In this document: in pieces, positions 31,226 to 42,027 of the stretch
Numbering within the stretch: position 1 is the stretch's first letter
Layout of the letters: each line of letters starts with the position of its first letter
NCBI GenBank assembly: GCA_002633025.1
Contig: NMRB01001278.1
Location: 17,789-81,788, forward strand
DNA length: 64,000 bases
DNA from: Notospermus geniculatus
Taxonomy: Eukaryota > Nemertea > Pilidiophora > Heteronemertea > Lineidae
Reading direction: 5' to 3'
Notes under the pieces: generated by a model
Databases searched by the model: none
Told to the model about the DNA's origin: nothing
What the model saw: the letters and a program-made list of their open reading frames with translations, nothing else
Position numbers and translations under genes: made by a program

Positions 31226-31756
31226 CTGGAAATAGTCAAGGCATTTAATTTAATTTTCCTTGGATACACAGCTGCTGTGCGAATAAACCCAGCCTAAAAG
31301 TTTGCAGATACTACAGGACTACGTGGCGCAGTCCCGCCCTTGAGAATATCAGCGGGCATAGATCCCAGGGGACTTAGATCCCTGTTACACACTGGAACCC
31401 GCCGCTTGCTTAGCCGGTGTAGTAGAATCTAATATCCCTCGATATGTGATGTCCCCCAACAATACATTTACGGATTAAGCGGCACCATTGAATTGGACTC
31501 TAGAGAGACCAAGGTCCTTAATCCTGTGACCAACAATGCAGGGCCACATCAGGTGGGTGGGGACATTAGATTTTATCACACCGGCATGAGAACCCTAGGC
31601 TATCAGCCGTAAGAGCTAACTTTATCTTGGAGGCTATCCGGAGTTGAGATTTCGTTGTGGTATGGAGGCCTACAGCCGAAACTTTATTAGAGAGAGTGAC
31701 GCACGTCAAAACAGTGTGAAAATTGACTACATCTGATACAAACAACAATCAGATAA

Positions 31757-32163
31757 TAATAATAATAATAATTAATAATAATATATTTGATTAAAGTGCT
31801 AAAACAATGATAAGAAGTTTTCAAAGCACTGTACATAGAGTAAGATACCAAAAAGTGTAGTAAAAAAGGACTAGACATCATAAAATTTGTTAAAAAAGAA
31901 AGTTTTGAGCTGTCCCCTAAGGCCGCTTTTAAGCGGGTGCGGATGACAGAGCTAATGGGAAATACAGTACGTTCGTTCGATTTTTTCCACCCGCGCCCGC
32001 CTCCTATTCCGCGCCCGCAAACGTCTCGTGGAAAAGCAGCCTTAAGGCCCCTGTGTCGGTCAGAGCCCGCATCTAACAAGGGAGAGAGTCCCACAGCCTG
32101 GGCGCCGCAACACATAGGCTGCGGTCACCGAAGACCCCACTTGAACGAGGAATGGCTAAAAGC
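31757..32163 (-). mobile_element. 5'-truncated LINE 3' end inserted in a gene A intron
   Basis: The minus strand contains APRLWDSLP, the C-terminal reverse-transcriptase motif of CR1/L2-type LINEs, then a 3' UTR ending in ACTTTAATCAAATATATTAT and an ATT-repeat tail. Copy A of the segment lacks it (CAATCAGATACGTACTGG), so the boundaries are clear. It begins only about seven bases inside the intron after the Link-B donor. Confidence 0.8.
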
Positions 32164-32170
32164 TACGTAC

Positions 32171-32481
32171 TGGTAGAACAATATGCGTTAAATCCTTTGT
32201 TGCCTTTCCACGGTTTTCTACCGCAGCTCCTTATTCCTGCTTTGGAAGTCCGCAACCTCTTCTTGGCTTCCTGATTGGATAATAAGCCCCACCATTAGTC
32301 AGCCATCCACAAGAACACGAGTCCATTCCTGCCCTAAAGGCCGCCAGTAGCTGTCCATGCGACGCTAACGTCAGCCCTCGTTTGGCACATTCTTTGACTG
32401 CCGCTTGCTTATTTGGAATTTGGTATCTACGACCGTTTTCCTTTACCAAGACAACTGGGTATATCTTGGCCTCGACTGAGT
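32171..32481 (-). pseudogene. Gene A, Link-domain exon copy B with frameshift
   Basis: It has the same borders as copy A (acceptor CTCAAAACCGACAG, donor GTACGT) but is 311 bases instead of 312. It reads DSVEAKIYPVVLVKENGRRY through CSCGWLTNGGAYYPIRKPRR and GCG, then a one-base deletion near 32236-32248 shifts the frame to TAA (32231-32233). In the other frame the conserved end resumes (GIRSCGRKPWKGNKGFNAYC). A single otherwise clean lesion means recent decay or a sequencing error. Confidence 0.85.
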
Positions 32482-32667
32482 CTGTCGGTTTTGAGAGAAA
32501 ATAAAATTAAGGCAGGAAAAATCCTATCTCCAGTGGAAAATCCCCTGAAACGAATAATGTTACAAAAGTTTGGGCGTATCTGCGCATTTCTCAGTTTTTT
32601 TTTCGCACAAAAATTTGATTGTTATGCGTCTAGTCCTCCCGAGAAGAAACAGTCTATAAATTCTTAC

Positions 32668-32719
32668 CCTGGAGAAGGACCACCGCAACCAAAATTGCCA
32701 GCAAGTGGAAGGAAATCAT
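32668..32719 (-). CDS. Gene A first coding exon: signal peptide
   Basis: ATG at 32719-32717 in context GGCCATCATGATTTCC; the exon reads MISFHLLAILVAVVLLQ, a hydrophobic secretion signal, then donor GTAAGA. It ends in phase 1, matching either Link exon (D follows Q). The protein is therefore secreted or matrix-bound. The only intact signal exon in the window serves the whole gene. Confidence 0.8.
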
Positions 32720-32840
32720 GATGGCCGAATAAACTGAAGAGGGATTCAATACAATGGATGTCTTTCTTTGGTCTTTGATTGGAAGATGATATCAACTCAC
32801 TGAAAAATAAACATTTACGAGGTCTGCTCCCCATAAAGCA

Positions 32841-32974
32841 AGGTTCATTGGCGCACGGATCCGATCCGTTTCCAATCCGTTTGCCCCGAGTTTTCCGGAT
32901 ACGACAACGCTGAAGTCCATTTGATAGATTTTTTACGGACAAGAACCGGACCAACTCCGTGTGCCAATGAACCT
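32841..32974. mobile_element. 134-bp MITE just upstream of gene A
   Basis: AGGTTCATTGGCGCACGGA mirrors TCCGTGTGCCAATGAACCT. It lies about 120 bases upstream of the gene A start codon, probably in its promoter or 5' UTR. Confidence 0.8.
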
Positions 32975-33527
32975 AGTGTTAATGCAATGCCGGTGTGACG
33001 TCTTTGAATGTTTCCCATCTGTGAGTGTTCCGCTCTTACTATCTGGCGGAATAAGCTGCCACTTGACAATAGGGGACACACAGAGAAACGTGTCGGGAGA
33101 TCTATCTACCAGCGTTTCCCAAACAATAAGGGGAAACACTGGCACACAGAAACACTGGAAGATGTTACACCGGACCTCTGAGACCTTACAACTGCGATAT
33201 TTGTGCATTTTCCAGAAGAGATGCATTTGTATGAGAAAAATATGTTTTTGGATGATAAATTTTGCTCTGAAAAAATTACTGAAAAGAAATTCTGTTTCAG
33301 ACTTGTGGAACAAGAGGAGAAGAAATTTACTCTGATGATGACAAAATATGTTGGTTAATAATCCATACTCGCGGCACAAAAATAACTGAAAGAAATTCTG
33401 TTTCAGATTTGGAGACAAAGAAGAGAATTCTGAAATCTTACCTTGGTCAGACAGCACAGAAACTTTATCTCCTGGTAAGTCCGTGCAAGTGAGGAGGCCT
33501 CGGCCTGGGATGGGGTTATATCTTCCT
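32975..33527. other. Upstream of gene A; dispersed repeat and a possible micro-exon
   Basis: 33040-33180 is the repeat shared with 16320-16500. On the minus strand at about 33448-33477 a short stretch GATAAAGTTTCTGTGCTGTC lies between TTACCAG and GTAAGA and could be a 30-base exon of an upstream gene; unproven. Confidence 0.35.
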
Positions 33528-33660
33528 CAGTCAGTTGACAGCCAATCCTGTGGACCCGTGCCTAATCGATCGAGGTACGTACCACTTTCTTGTGGCAGCA
33601 TCTGTGACACTCCTACACAATAATCGGGGGTCGATATGGTTTTTTTGCGCCGGATTGACA
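33528..33660. repeat. Duplicated segment, partner at 34233-34345
   Basis: CAGTCAGTTGACAGCCAAT with following spacing matches CAGTCAGTTGACACCCAAAT at 34233, and CAGCATCTG recurs in both. Both sit upstream of gene A. They may derive from a lost paralogous exon; no domain recognised. Confidence 0.45.
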
Positions 33661-33837
33661 TTTACTGCAGTTACACCTGGCAGTGCTCGAAGAATTAAGA
33701 CCGAGTCGGTTGTCATTTTTGTTCAATCACTTGTTGAGGGAACGGAAAATGAGACCAAATAACCCGAGGGGCTTCGCTTAGGGTTTGGGGCATTACTACA
33801 GTCTCGGCTATTATAACCATTTTTGACTAATCTCCAG

Positions 33838-33932
33838 GGGCCTCTTTCATAAAGTGACTTTAAGCTGATGGTACCTTTAACGAAATGGGAAATGCATTGA
33901 GTTAGCTTAAAGTCACTTTATGAAACAGGACA
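33838..33932. mobile_element. MITE, relative of 30588-30684
   Basis: GGGGCCTCTTTCATAAAGTG mirrors CACTTTATGAAACAGGACAC around AAATGCATTGAG. Confidence 0.75.
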
Positions 33933-33990
33933 CTGGTCATCGACAAAGCTTTTGCTGCAAACCATTACAAGAACACAAAATAAAGTTGAT

Positions 33991-34178
33991 GAGAGCTACC
34001 TGGTGGCACGTAAGAGAGGCTTTGCCCCTAGCCACAGATTGTTCGCTGTTGACGAGAGCCACCTGGTGGCACGTTAGAGAGGCTTTGCCCCTAGCCACAC
34101 ATTGTTCGCAGTTGACGAGAGCCACCTGGTGGCACGTTAGAGAGGCTTTGCCCCTAGCTACAGATCGTTCGCAGTAAT
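33991..34178. repeat. 63-bp tandem repeat, three units
   Basis: GAGAGCYACCTGGTGGCACG recurs at 33991, 34054 and 34117. Because 63 is a multiple of three, frames on both strands stay open (RATWWHVREALPLAT repeated). No gene structure supports coding. Confidence 0.9.
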
Positions 34179-34345
34179 TCTTTCTGGTATTTCCGTTGGG
34201 ATCTTAATGTTACCCTTTTTGCTTGTTCCTTCATCAGTCAGTTGACACCCAAATTTGTTGGTCCTGGCCAACCGATAGAGATAGGCCTACCATATTGTTT
34301 GTTCAGCATCTGGGTTTACAAGTTATTGGAAGTCGATATATAATA

Positions 34346-34759
34346 TTGTAATTCTACCTAATTCAAATCATGAAATACGGTGCCAATGATTTTCTGTCAA
34401 ATACCATACCGATATTGACCAGACCAAGACTTTTTTTCATCAAGAAGAGAATTCATATTTACTAAATTCTCTAAAATAAAAATTTAGGAGTGTACTGGAG
34501 TCCGAGTTCACGAAGTGATTTATCGACAGAAGTATCCCAGTGTTCTTGCGACATCTGTGTTGACCAAATCTCTAGGATCGGTATGTAAATCAACTCAGCC
34601 CCAAACAAACCAATACAGCTCACTTACTCAGATTATTTTCTGACAAACATCACGCCGATATAAAAGATAACGTATCACGGGTATTTTCGCGGGCCATGAA
34701 AATCATTTTTATTAAAATTTTTTTGTCTGTGTCCGGTCTTTCTTTGTGTTACGAGTAAT
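34346..34759. other. No gene seen
   Basis: AT-rich; no exon, TIR or internal repeat recognised. Confidence 0.4.
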
Positions 34760-34905
34760 TTGCTGGTGGCATGCCCCTCTAGAAATTCTTTTGAAACCCA
34801 AAGTATTGAATTTGGTGGGTTGGCATCTCCCAAAGGTCCAATAACATGATGTAAACATCCATGTTTACAAACATTAATGTAAAGAATGAAGTCGTGATAC
34901 ATTAT
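34760..34905 (-). repeat. Dispersed repeat, copy of 796-950
   Basis: GGTGGGTTGGCATCTCCCAA and AACATGATGTAAACATCCAT match the first copy. Confidence 0.6.
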
Positions 34906-34990
34906 CTTTAACATCTGAACATGTGACTTGTTTTTATGCTTCTAGAAGTCGTTTTATGAACTGAAACCTAAAAGTTTATATGAATCCTAT

Positions 34991-35194
34991 ATGAATGTCT
35001 CTGGAATGGATAAAGATTCATTGTTAGTTGGGAGGCCATACGGTGGCGTTGCGATTGCTTGGGATGTCAATTGTGAAGCCAAAATAACACCAGTTCAACA
35101 CAACTCGAAACGAGTCTGTGCCATTACAGTTGGTAGCCAAGTCTGGCAAAGTGAATTAATTTTGATTAATACTTATATGCCGACTGACTCAGGT
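34991..35194 (+). CDS. LINE AP-endonuclease domain fragment
   Basis: An open frame reads LVGRPYGGVAIAWDVNCEAK, then RVCAITVGSQVWQSELILIN and TYMPTDSG, the GRPYGGVAI and LIN.YMP motifs of LINE EEP endonucleases. It is cut off by the N at 35195, where unrelated repeat sequence begins. Confidence 0.7.
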
Positions 35195-35195
35195 N

Positions 35196-35287
35196 GGTCT
35201 TCGTTTTATAGTTCAGGGTCTTCCATCTTCTGTCTTCAGTCTTCGATCTTCAGTCTTCGGTCTTCGATCTTCGGTTTATAGACACCC
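35196..35287 (+). repeat. GGTCTTCGTTTTATAG repeat end, copy 3
   Basis: Practically the same as 21735-21826, ending CGGTTTATAGACACCC. It starts directly after an N, so its joining to the LINE fragment is suspect. Confidence 0.7.
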
Positions 35288-35299
35288 TACAACAGCCCA

Positions 35300-36063
35300 T
35301 TTATGCCTGTCTTACATTATGGTAGAGCTGTCTCTTCGTCTCCACGGTTTTAGTTCCTGCATATACGCTTTTATTTAAACGATATAGGTAATTGTTGTAA
35401 GCTAAAATGTGTCGTCTGCTAGACAGGAAGCTCTTACAATGCGTATCCTCAGATTTGAGTCACCACACTGAGTACAGTACGTAGTAAGATGGGCGTTGCT
35501 AATCTTGAATTGTGGATTGATGTTATAGAACCGACTCTACGGTATATATAGGCCTATATAGGGGGAGTCTGTATGGCAAAACATGCTGTTGCGGCAATAC
35601 GGACTGAAAAATCTCACTGCTGATGAATTGAAAATATTAAGCCATGAAAAAAAATATTAAAACATGAAAATGATAAAATCTTCATGTGATACTGGATCAC
35701 TCTTCCTTTTTACGATAACGAGCCCTGAAGCCTTGCTGCGAGGCATACGAATGATCCAGTGTAGGCCTGCAGGTATTTGTTTGACCGTTTTTAATTCTTC
35801 GGTTGTTTGTAGACAATAAGAGTGAATGATGCATATGCCTATTTGTCGAGGATGCCTGAACGGTCGATTCTTCCCCTTGAGAATGCGGTGTAGGGCCCTG
35901 AGTTGTCCGTGTGCAATAGCCTACTGGGGATGGTACGGCCTATTCACATAGGCCTGGGCGTACACGCTGTAGGAAGTGCAGGCCTACGCCATGCCTAGGC
36001 CTAGCTGGGTACGTAGTGCACATTAAACAACCTTTTTTTCTTGCATGATCGTTCATGTAGGCC
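35300..36063. other. Repeat (35300-35555), then no gene seen
   Basis: 35300-35480 is the inverted copy of 21420-21600. The rest has several TAGGCCTA words and no exon. Confidence 0.45.
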
Positions 36064-36357
36064 TATGCTGCCCTACAATAGAAGACTGCAGTATCTGCAA
36101 AATTTTCGAAATTGAGATATGCCAGCTTTGGCGTCGTGCAACACTTAATACACAAGGTGAGACTGTGTTGGAACCTCTCCCTAAATGCTTTCCACAAAAA
36201 TTCAGGGTATGCCATATGCAGTATCTGCAAATGATTGAGTAAAACAAGGAAAAACCGCAGTATCTGCCACTTACTGCAGTCTTGCCGTTTAACTCATGTT
36301 GACACTTCACTTACTGCAGTCTTGACTTGTATCAGTCTTGACTTGTATCAGCATGGC

Positions 36358-37133
36358 GGGTCCATACCTATGTATCCCGGTACCTATGTGTCCCGGTACC
36401 TATGTATCCCGGTACCTATGTGTCCCGGTACCTATGTATCCCGGTACCTATGTGTCCCGGTGTAATAGCTGATACTGTCCTCGATGGTATAGTCCTCGGG
36501 ACTACACCACAATATTAAGATCTTAATTATTATAGTCCGAGGGCCACCAACACTACAGATATAGTCCGACGGACTATCACTGGGTATCATAGAGTTCCAG
36601 CACCAGGAATAAATGTCTGGGGTGGGTGGACTATGTTCGACCCCAATTTATCTAGAAAAGACAGTCTTTAATGTTGCTTCTTACTGGAAAGTGCCTGAGG
36701 AAGACCCCGCATGGGGTCGAAAATTTGCGAATTTCGGAGAAGGCTTTCCGTATTATATCGTTTTGTGTGTCGTTCTTTGTGCTCTATTTAAATTAAACTA
36801 AAACCACCTCAGATAACATAGTCCACCCCGGACATTTATTCCTGTGCACCTGGACTATGATAACCAGTGATGGTCCGTCCGACTATATCCGTAGTGTTGG
36901 TGGCCCTCGGACTATAATAATTAGGATTTTAATCCCCGGACTATACCATTTGGGACTGTATCAGCTACTACACCGGGACACATAGGTACTGGGACACATA
37001 GGTATCGGGACACATATGTACCGGGACACATAGGTACCGGGATACATAGGTACCGGGAAACATAGGTACCTGGGTACTGGGGGGACACATAGGTACCGGG
37101 ACACATAGGTACCGGGAAACATAGGTATGACCC
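36358..37133. mobile_element. Mutator-like element with minisatellite TIRs, nested in the transposon
   Basis: CAGCATGGC duplicates at 36349-36357 and 37134-37142 (9 bp). The TIRs begin GGGTCCATACC / GGTATGACCC, run through 16-bp CCTATGTGTCCCGGTA repeats, then CTCGGGACTACACC and GTCCGAGGGCCACCAACACT arms, about 270 bp each. The centre (36640-36800) holds a PLE terminus with CTGAGGAAGACCCCGCATGG. Confidence 0.9.
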
Positions 37134-37382
37134 CAGCATGGCAACAGTTACTACTGTCTTAACAGATTATCCTAGCACAAAGTGTTTTTGTTTTCAGAAT
37201 GTTTTAACCCAAATGTACATATGGTCAACATATGGTCAGCTATAGGTCAGCCACAAGGGTATTACATTATAATGTTGAGTAATTTAAATGAATGGTCGGT
37301 TTTCCTCAGCATTTGCTGCCGATAGCATATACTGTTACCACATGTAGGTGTGTTCTGCAGGTTCTGTAGGTGTGTTCTCAAC

Positions 37383-39463
37383 ATGTCCCATCAAGAAAGC
37401 CACACCACGGCGGCTTCCTTGTTTGGTTCCATGCAGGTTGGCACGGCTGATTACTTTAAAGATTCCCAAGAAAATCTGACTGGCTCGGAGGCTGTACAGG
37501 TTGAACTTGATGAAGATAACGTCGACGATGCCATTGTGTCAAAAATTCTTGATGTCTCAGAATCCATCCCTTCGGAAGAGGTGATTGCTGTCGAAATTAT
37601 TCCCGGGATTTTGGATGTGCCAGCATCACAGTCATTAGTTGAGGAAGTAGTTGATGATGGGTATATCAATGATCCTATGTACATCCCCGAGGGTGAAGCT
37701 CCTGACAGCGATAATGAGGGTGCATACCGCGATGTGACTGTTTCAGCGGAACCTCCAAAAAAGAAGTTGAAGGAAGAAAAGCCACCTCCTATCCAGGAGC
37801 CTTGCAAAGAGACTTGCAAAAAGAAGTGTACCAGCAAGGTTTTAAAAGATCAGCGGGAGAAGATCCACAGGGAATTCTGGAGCCTTACATACAACGATCG
37901 AAGAGATATGATTTTCAAACATGTTTCGAGAAAACCTAGGGGGCGCGCTACCAAAAAGGAGGAGGAGAGCAAGCGGAAAATGACGTACGAGTACAAGCTG
38001 CCAAATGCTGATGGAACAATGCAGATTGCTTGCAAGCTTTTTTTCCTTGGAACTCTGGGGTATCATCCAAAGAATGACAGGATCATCACCACTGTGATGC
38101 ACACAACACCCAATCCATCTGTGTTGGCGAGCAAGGACAGGCGCGGCGGACACAATAACAGGCCGCATAAGATGAACACTGTGGAGATCGCACACCATAT
38201 AGAATCGTTCAATCCATGCATCAGCCATTATAGAAGGGAACATGCTCCAAACCGACGATATCTCCCAAGTGACATTACCATTCGTTCCATGTACGATGAC
38301 TATAAGGCGCAAAATCCAGAGAAACTGGTGACATATGAGTCGTATAGAAAGGTGGTGAATGACAAAAACATCAGCTTCACGAAATTAGGGGAGGAGGAAT
38401 GCGAAAGGTGCTTGAAGCAGGAACAGCATCAGAAAGAGATGCATGGGCAAAATGCCCAGCCGGAGAATCACGTTCAGGACTGTACAGAATGCCAGAATCA
38501 CGAGATCCACAAGGAAAGATATAAGCTTGCCCGTGAGAAATACCGTGAGGACGCTGAAGCAAATTGGAGCAGAGAATTTTCTGTCCGTAGTGTGGACCTC
38601 CAGAAAGTGATCATGCTCCCAAGGATGCCGGGCAACAAAACGGCCATCTTCACAAAAAGGATTGTCGCTTACCATGAGACATTTGCATCTCTTGGTTCAA
38701 AGGACGGTAAGAAGAAAGCCAAGAAGGACGTGATATCTGTGATATGGCATGAAGGCATCGCCAAAAGGAATGCTGAAGAAAAATAACGTCCGCCTATGTG
38801 TGCGCCTTCCAAAAAGAACGTGATGTTACCCACTTTATTATTTGGCTGGACAACTGCACCGCTCAAAACAAGAACTGGTGCTTGTTTACCTCAATGGTGC
38901 TGTTGATAAACAGTGACAGCATAATGGCACAGGACATCACGTTCAAATACTTTGAACCAGGCCACACCTTTATGTCAGCAGATTCTTTCCACCATGGGGT
39001 GGAATCAGAAATGAAAAGCCGTCCTGGAGGAAACGTCTATGATTTTGCAGACTTTTGTGACGTAATCAAGAAGTCCGATGGAGGAAAGGTTATTGTTGTC
39101 GAAATGACCAACGAGGATGTGCTAGCATACAAAGGAGGCCAATCTGCACATCAGCTCAGGAAGTTGGCAGTGGAAGCCCTCCTTTCCAACATGGTAGTTG
39201 TCCAGTTCCGCAGGGGTTCACGAAAGCTCCATTTGAAGTTCCGTCATGACCAGGATAACTTCCGAGAGATCGAGTTCTTAAAGAAGAATTTCAAACTGGA
39301 AATGCCTGGCCCACTCAGAGCGCAGATGAGGGGAATACTGGCCAACAAGAAGGCTGATATTGTTGAAAAACTATGTCCTCTAATGCCCCAGAACCGCCGC
39401 CAATTTTGGACGAATTTGGCAGAAGGCAATGATGCCGAAACGAAACTGTGTAGGCCAACATAA
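37383..39463 (+). CDS. Transposase of the 36068-39850 transposon, one frameshift
   Basis: ATG at 37383 (MSHQESHTTAASLFGSMQ) opens a frame to TAA at 38784-38786; the other frame continues from about 38780 to 39463. The break is in an A-run (GAAGAAAAATAACG), a net change of two or one bases. N-terminal acidic region, then CKETCKKKCTSKVLKDQREK and FWSLTYNDRRDMIFKHVSRK. A Cys/His cluster follows (EECERC, CTECQNHEIHKE). The second part has IIWLDNCTAQNKNWCLFTSM and FEPGHTFMSADSFHHGVESE, a DDE-type catalytic segment as in DUF7869-like/Sola transposases. Total about 690 residues. The frameshift inactivates it unless it is a sequencing error. Confidence 0.85.
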
Positions 39464-39854
39464 TGGACATTTTCCAACACGAACTGGTCATTCTATGAGA
39501 TTTAGTACATCAACTGTATAAACAAACAGAACAGATTCCATGTTTTCATTTATCGTAGACACAAACAGTGCCTTCTTGATGAAGGAATCATGTTGCACCA
39601 AGTTATGGTTTGTAGATACTGCAGTTTTTCATTGCAGCTGCTTTTCACTATCTGAGCAGGTACAACCGAAAACTGCAGTATCTGCTCAATTATCATAATC
39701 CGGTGGTAATTTGCATAAACGTCAACGTCATTTTAGTTTGTTAATAATTAACTACCAAAATATATCTAGCATTGTTAGAGGATAAACTTTTCGGCCATTT
39801 TTCTCATTTTCACATTTCTGCAGATACTGCAGTCTTCCATTGTAGGGCAGTATG

Positions 39855-40795
39855 CTCAGACCGAGATGAATTTTACTGCTGAACTGTTCGATTTGGCCAT
39901 GTTGGCAGGATGCAGATACAGTCAGCCTCATAATATCAGGATGACCCAGATTCATGGTGTAGGTGACATACGGTCCTACTTTGTATCTGGTTATCAGCAC
40001 TGGCAGGTCACTGGAGAGATGGCAGGAGTAGTAACTTGAAAGCTCACAGCTCTACTTTATATAGTAGGGGGATGAAGCCTGATGATGACCAAGGATTCAC
40101 AAGAAAAAAAGAAAAATATATCAACTGTAAACAAAGATATTTATCGAAAATATCAAAACCTCAAAAAGTGAGATTTTGCATGAGATTCCACTGCGGATGA
40201 AAAGCTGTCATCCCATCTGTCTCAGTCATGCCAGATTCATCCGATGAAGGGTCACGGTTACCACGAAAATTGAACTTTTCTCAAAAAACCGATTTTTGAC
40301 AAAATTGGTCATTTTTTATATTAAATAACACGAACATGGTGCGCATTATCAGCGCAGTTTTTTTTCACAGTTGTGAATGAATTTCGATTGTCTGCACTTT
40401 GTAAAAATCTGGCTGTCATGCACTTCAAACTTTTCGGGATATCAAATGAGTGATATTCTGATATTTTCATGATACTTTTCCTCTAAACCTTTCGAACCAA
40501 CAGGTGTATAACAACTCAAAGTATCACACCCGCATTCGGAATCAAACACTGCTGACTGTCTACCGAGAAATTCAGAACAAACCTATGCTGCAATATGTGG
40601 TGACCAAACAAAGACACCAACTCAGGCGTCAGGATGCATCATATCGGTGAACACCTTTATTGTCCAAGTTCCAAAGTTTCCATGTTCCAAACGTTGACAG
40701 TACAGAGGTTTGATGACGTATCAATAACGATGTGCAGTAGATGATGCTTATGATGATGATCCAACTGAAACATAAGAACATCTGTAAGTTCCAAA
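39855..40795. other. No gene seen
   Basis: No exon or TIR recognised between the transposon and the LINE. Confidence 0.4.
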
Positions 40796-41276
40796 TATAA
40801 ACACCTTACCAACAATGATCTCTATATTCCAAATCAATCTGCTTATCGGCCGGGCCATAGCGTTGAAACTGCCCTGACCTCGATTGCCGACAGTGTTCTC
40901 CGCAGTCTCGACCAACGGAATGGTGTGGTCATGGTTCTCCTGGATCTGTCAGCTGCATTTGACACCATTGACCATACCACATTCCTCCAAAGTATGCGGG
41001 ACGTGTTCGGCATCGATGGCACGGCCCTTAGATGGTTCGAGTCATACTTGTCCTGTCGTACTTTCAAGGTTAAGGTTAATCCAGAGGAGTTTCTCCAGCA
41101 CTCATGACTTGGTATTCGGGGTTCCGCAGGGCAGTGTCCTTGGGCCTATCCTCTTTTCCTGCTATACCCATCCACTTGCTTGTATCATGACAAAACATGG
41201 TCTGAGTGCTCATCTATATGCTGATGATACACAAAATTGGCAAGCCTTTCAGTTAGTGCCCACCACATCTCTGCTA
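40796..41276 (+). pseudogene. LINE reverse transcriptase, 5' part (CR1/L2-like)
   Basis: It reads NNDLYIPNQSAYRPGHSVET, then [17 protein letters not shown] (motif A), a frameshift near 41090-41110, [15 protein letters not shown] (motif B) and HLYADDTQ (catalytic YADD). It is 5'-truncated at 40796 and broken by the 4.4-kb insertion at 41277. It continues at 45690. Confidence 0.9.
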
Positions 41277-41369
41277 TGGGCGGTTAAACCCGCATTTTTA
41301 AGACGTTGGCAAAACAAGACGTTGAGACACTTTTCAAAGACATAGAGTTCAAAAATAAGACATTGAATG

Positions 41370-41705
41370 CCCAGGACATGAATCTTACTAATAATCTTAT
41401 AATTTTCTTAGTAAGTATCTTGGCTATTTCTTAGTAAGATCTTAGTAAGAAAAATCTTAACTTACAAGATAAATCTTAGTAAGATTTTTCTGACTAAGAT
41501 ATTAGTAAGAAATATCTTAGTAAGGAAAATCTTAGTAAGATTTTTCTTGTAAGATTCTTACGAGAAAAATATTGGTAAGATTTTTCTTGTAAGAATCTTA
41601 CAAGAAAATTCTTACTAAGATTTTTCTTACTAAGATCTTACTAAGAAATAGCTAAGATACTTACTAAGAAAATTATAAGATAATTAGTAAGATTCATGTC
41701 CTGGG
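41370..41705. mobile_element. 336-bp palindromic MITE of CTTAGTAAG repeats
   Basis: CCCAGGACATGAATCTTACT mirrors AGTAAGATTCATGTCCTGGG; the middle is TCTTAGTAAGA-type words in both orientations. The uninterrupted right arm of the host element (GTGCCACTCAATGTC) shows the empty site. Confidence 0.9.
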
Positions 41706-42027
41706 TGGCACCTTTCAAAGACGTTCACACGTTTCAAAGACGTAGTTAAAAAATAAGACGTTGGGTGGCGCTTTAAAGACCTCGCAATTCAAAGAAGTTC
41801 ATACATTTCAAAGACATAACGGTAGTTCAAAAATAAGACATTGAGTGGCGCCTTTCAAAGACGTTCCTTTTCAAAGACGTAGTTCGAAAATAAGATGTTG
41901 GGTGGCGCCTTTTAAAGACCTCGCAATTCAAAGACAAGACGTTCAACTTTTCAAAGACGTAGTTCAAATATAAGACGTTTGTGGCGCTCATTACAACCTC
42001 AGTCTCGCGCAAGTCCATATGCATGTC

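Larger units (their letters stand above)
36068..39850 (+). mobile_element. DNA transposon (Sola-like?) with 32-bp TIRs and TATG duplication
   Basis: The left end CTGCCCTACAATAGAAGACT and the inverted right end (CTGCCCTACAATGGAAGACT) continue through GCAGTATCTGCA with one mismatch in 32. TATG flanks both sides (36064-36067, 39851-39854). Both subterminal regions carry extra GCAGTATCTGC words (36217, 36260, 39620, 39675), probable transposase-binding sites. It encodes one transposase and hosts a 776-bp inserted element, so its own length is about 3.0 kb. The 4-bp duplication and protein suggest the Sola superfamily; this is inference. Confidence 0.85.

Noticed and set aside
32933-33457. 174-codon minus frame
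   Set aside because: It spans a MITE end and a dispersed repeat; no recognisable domain.
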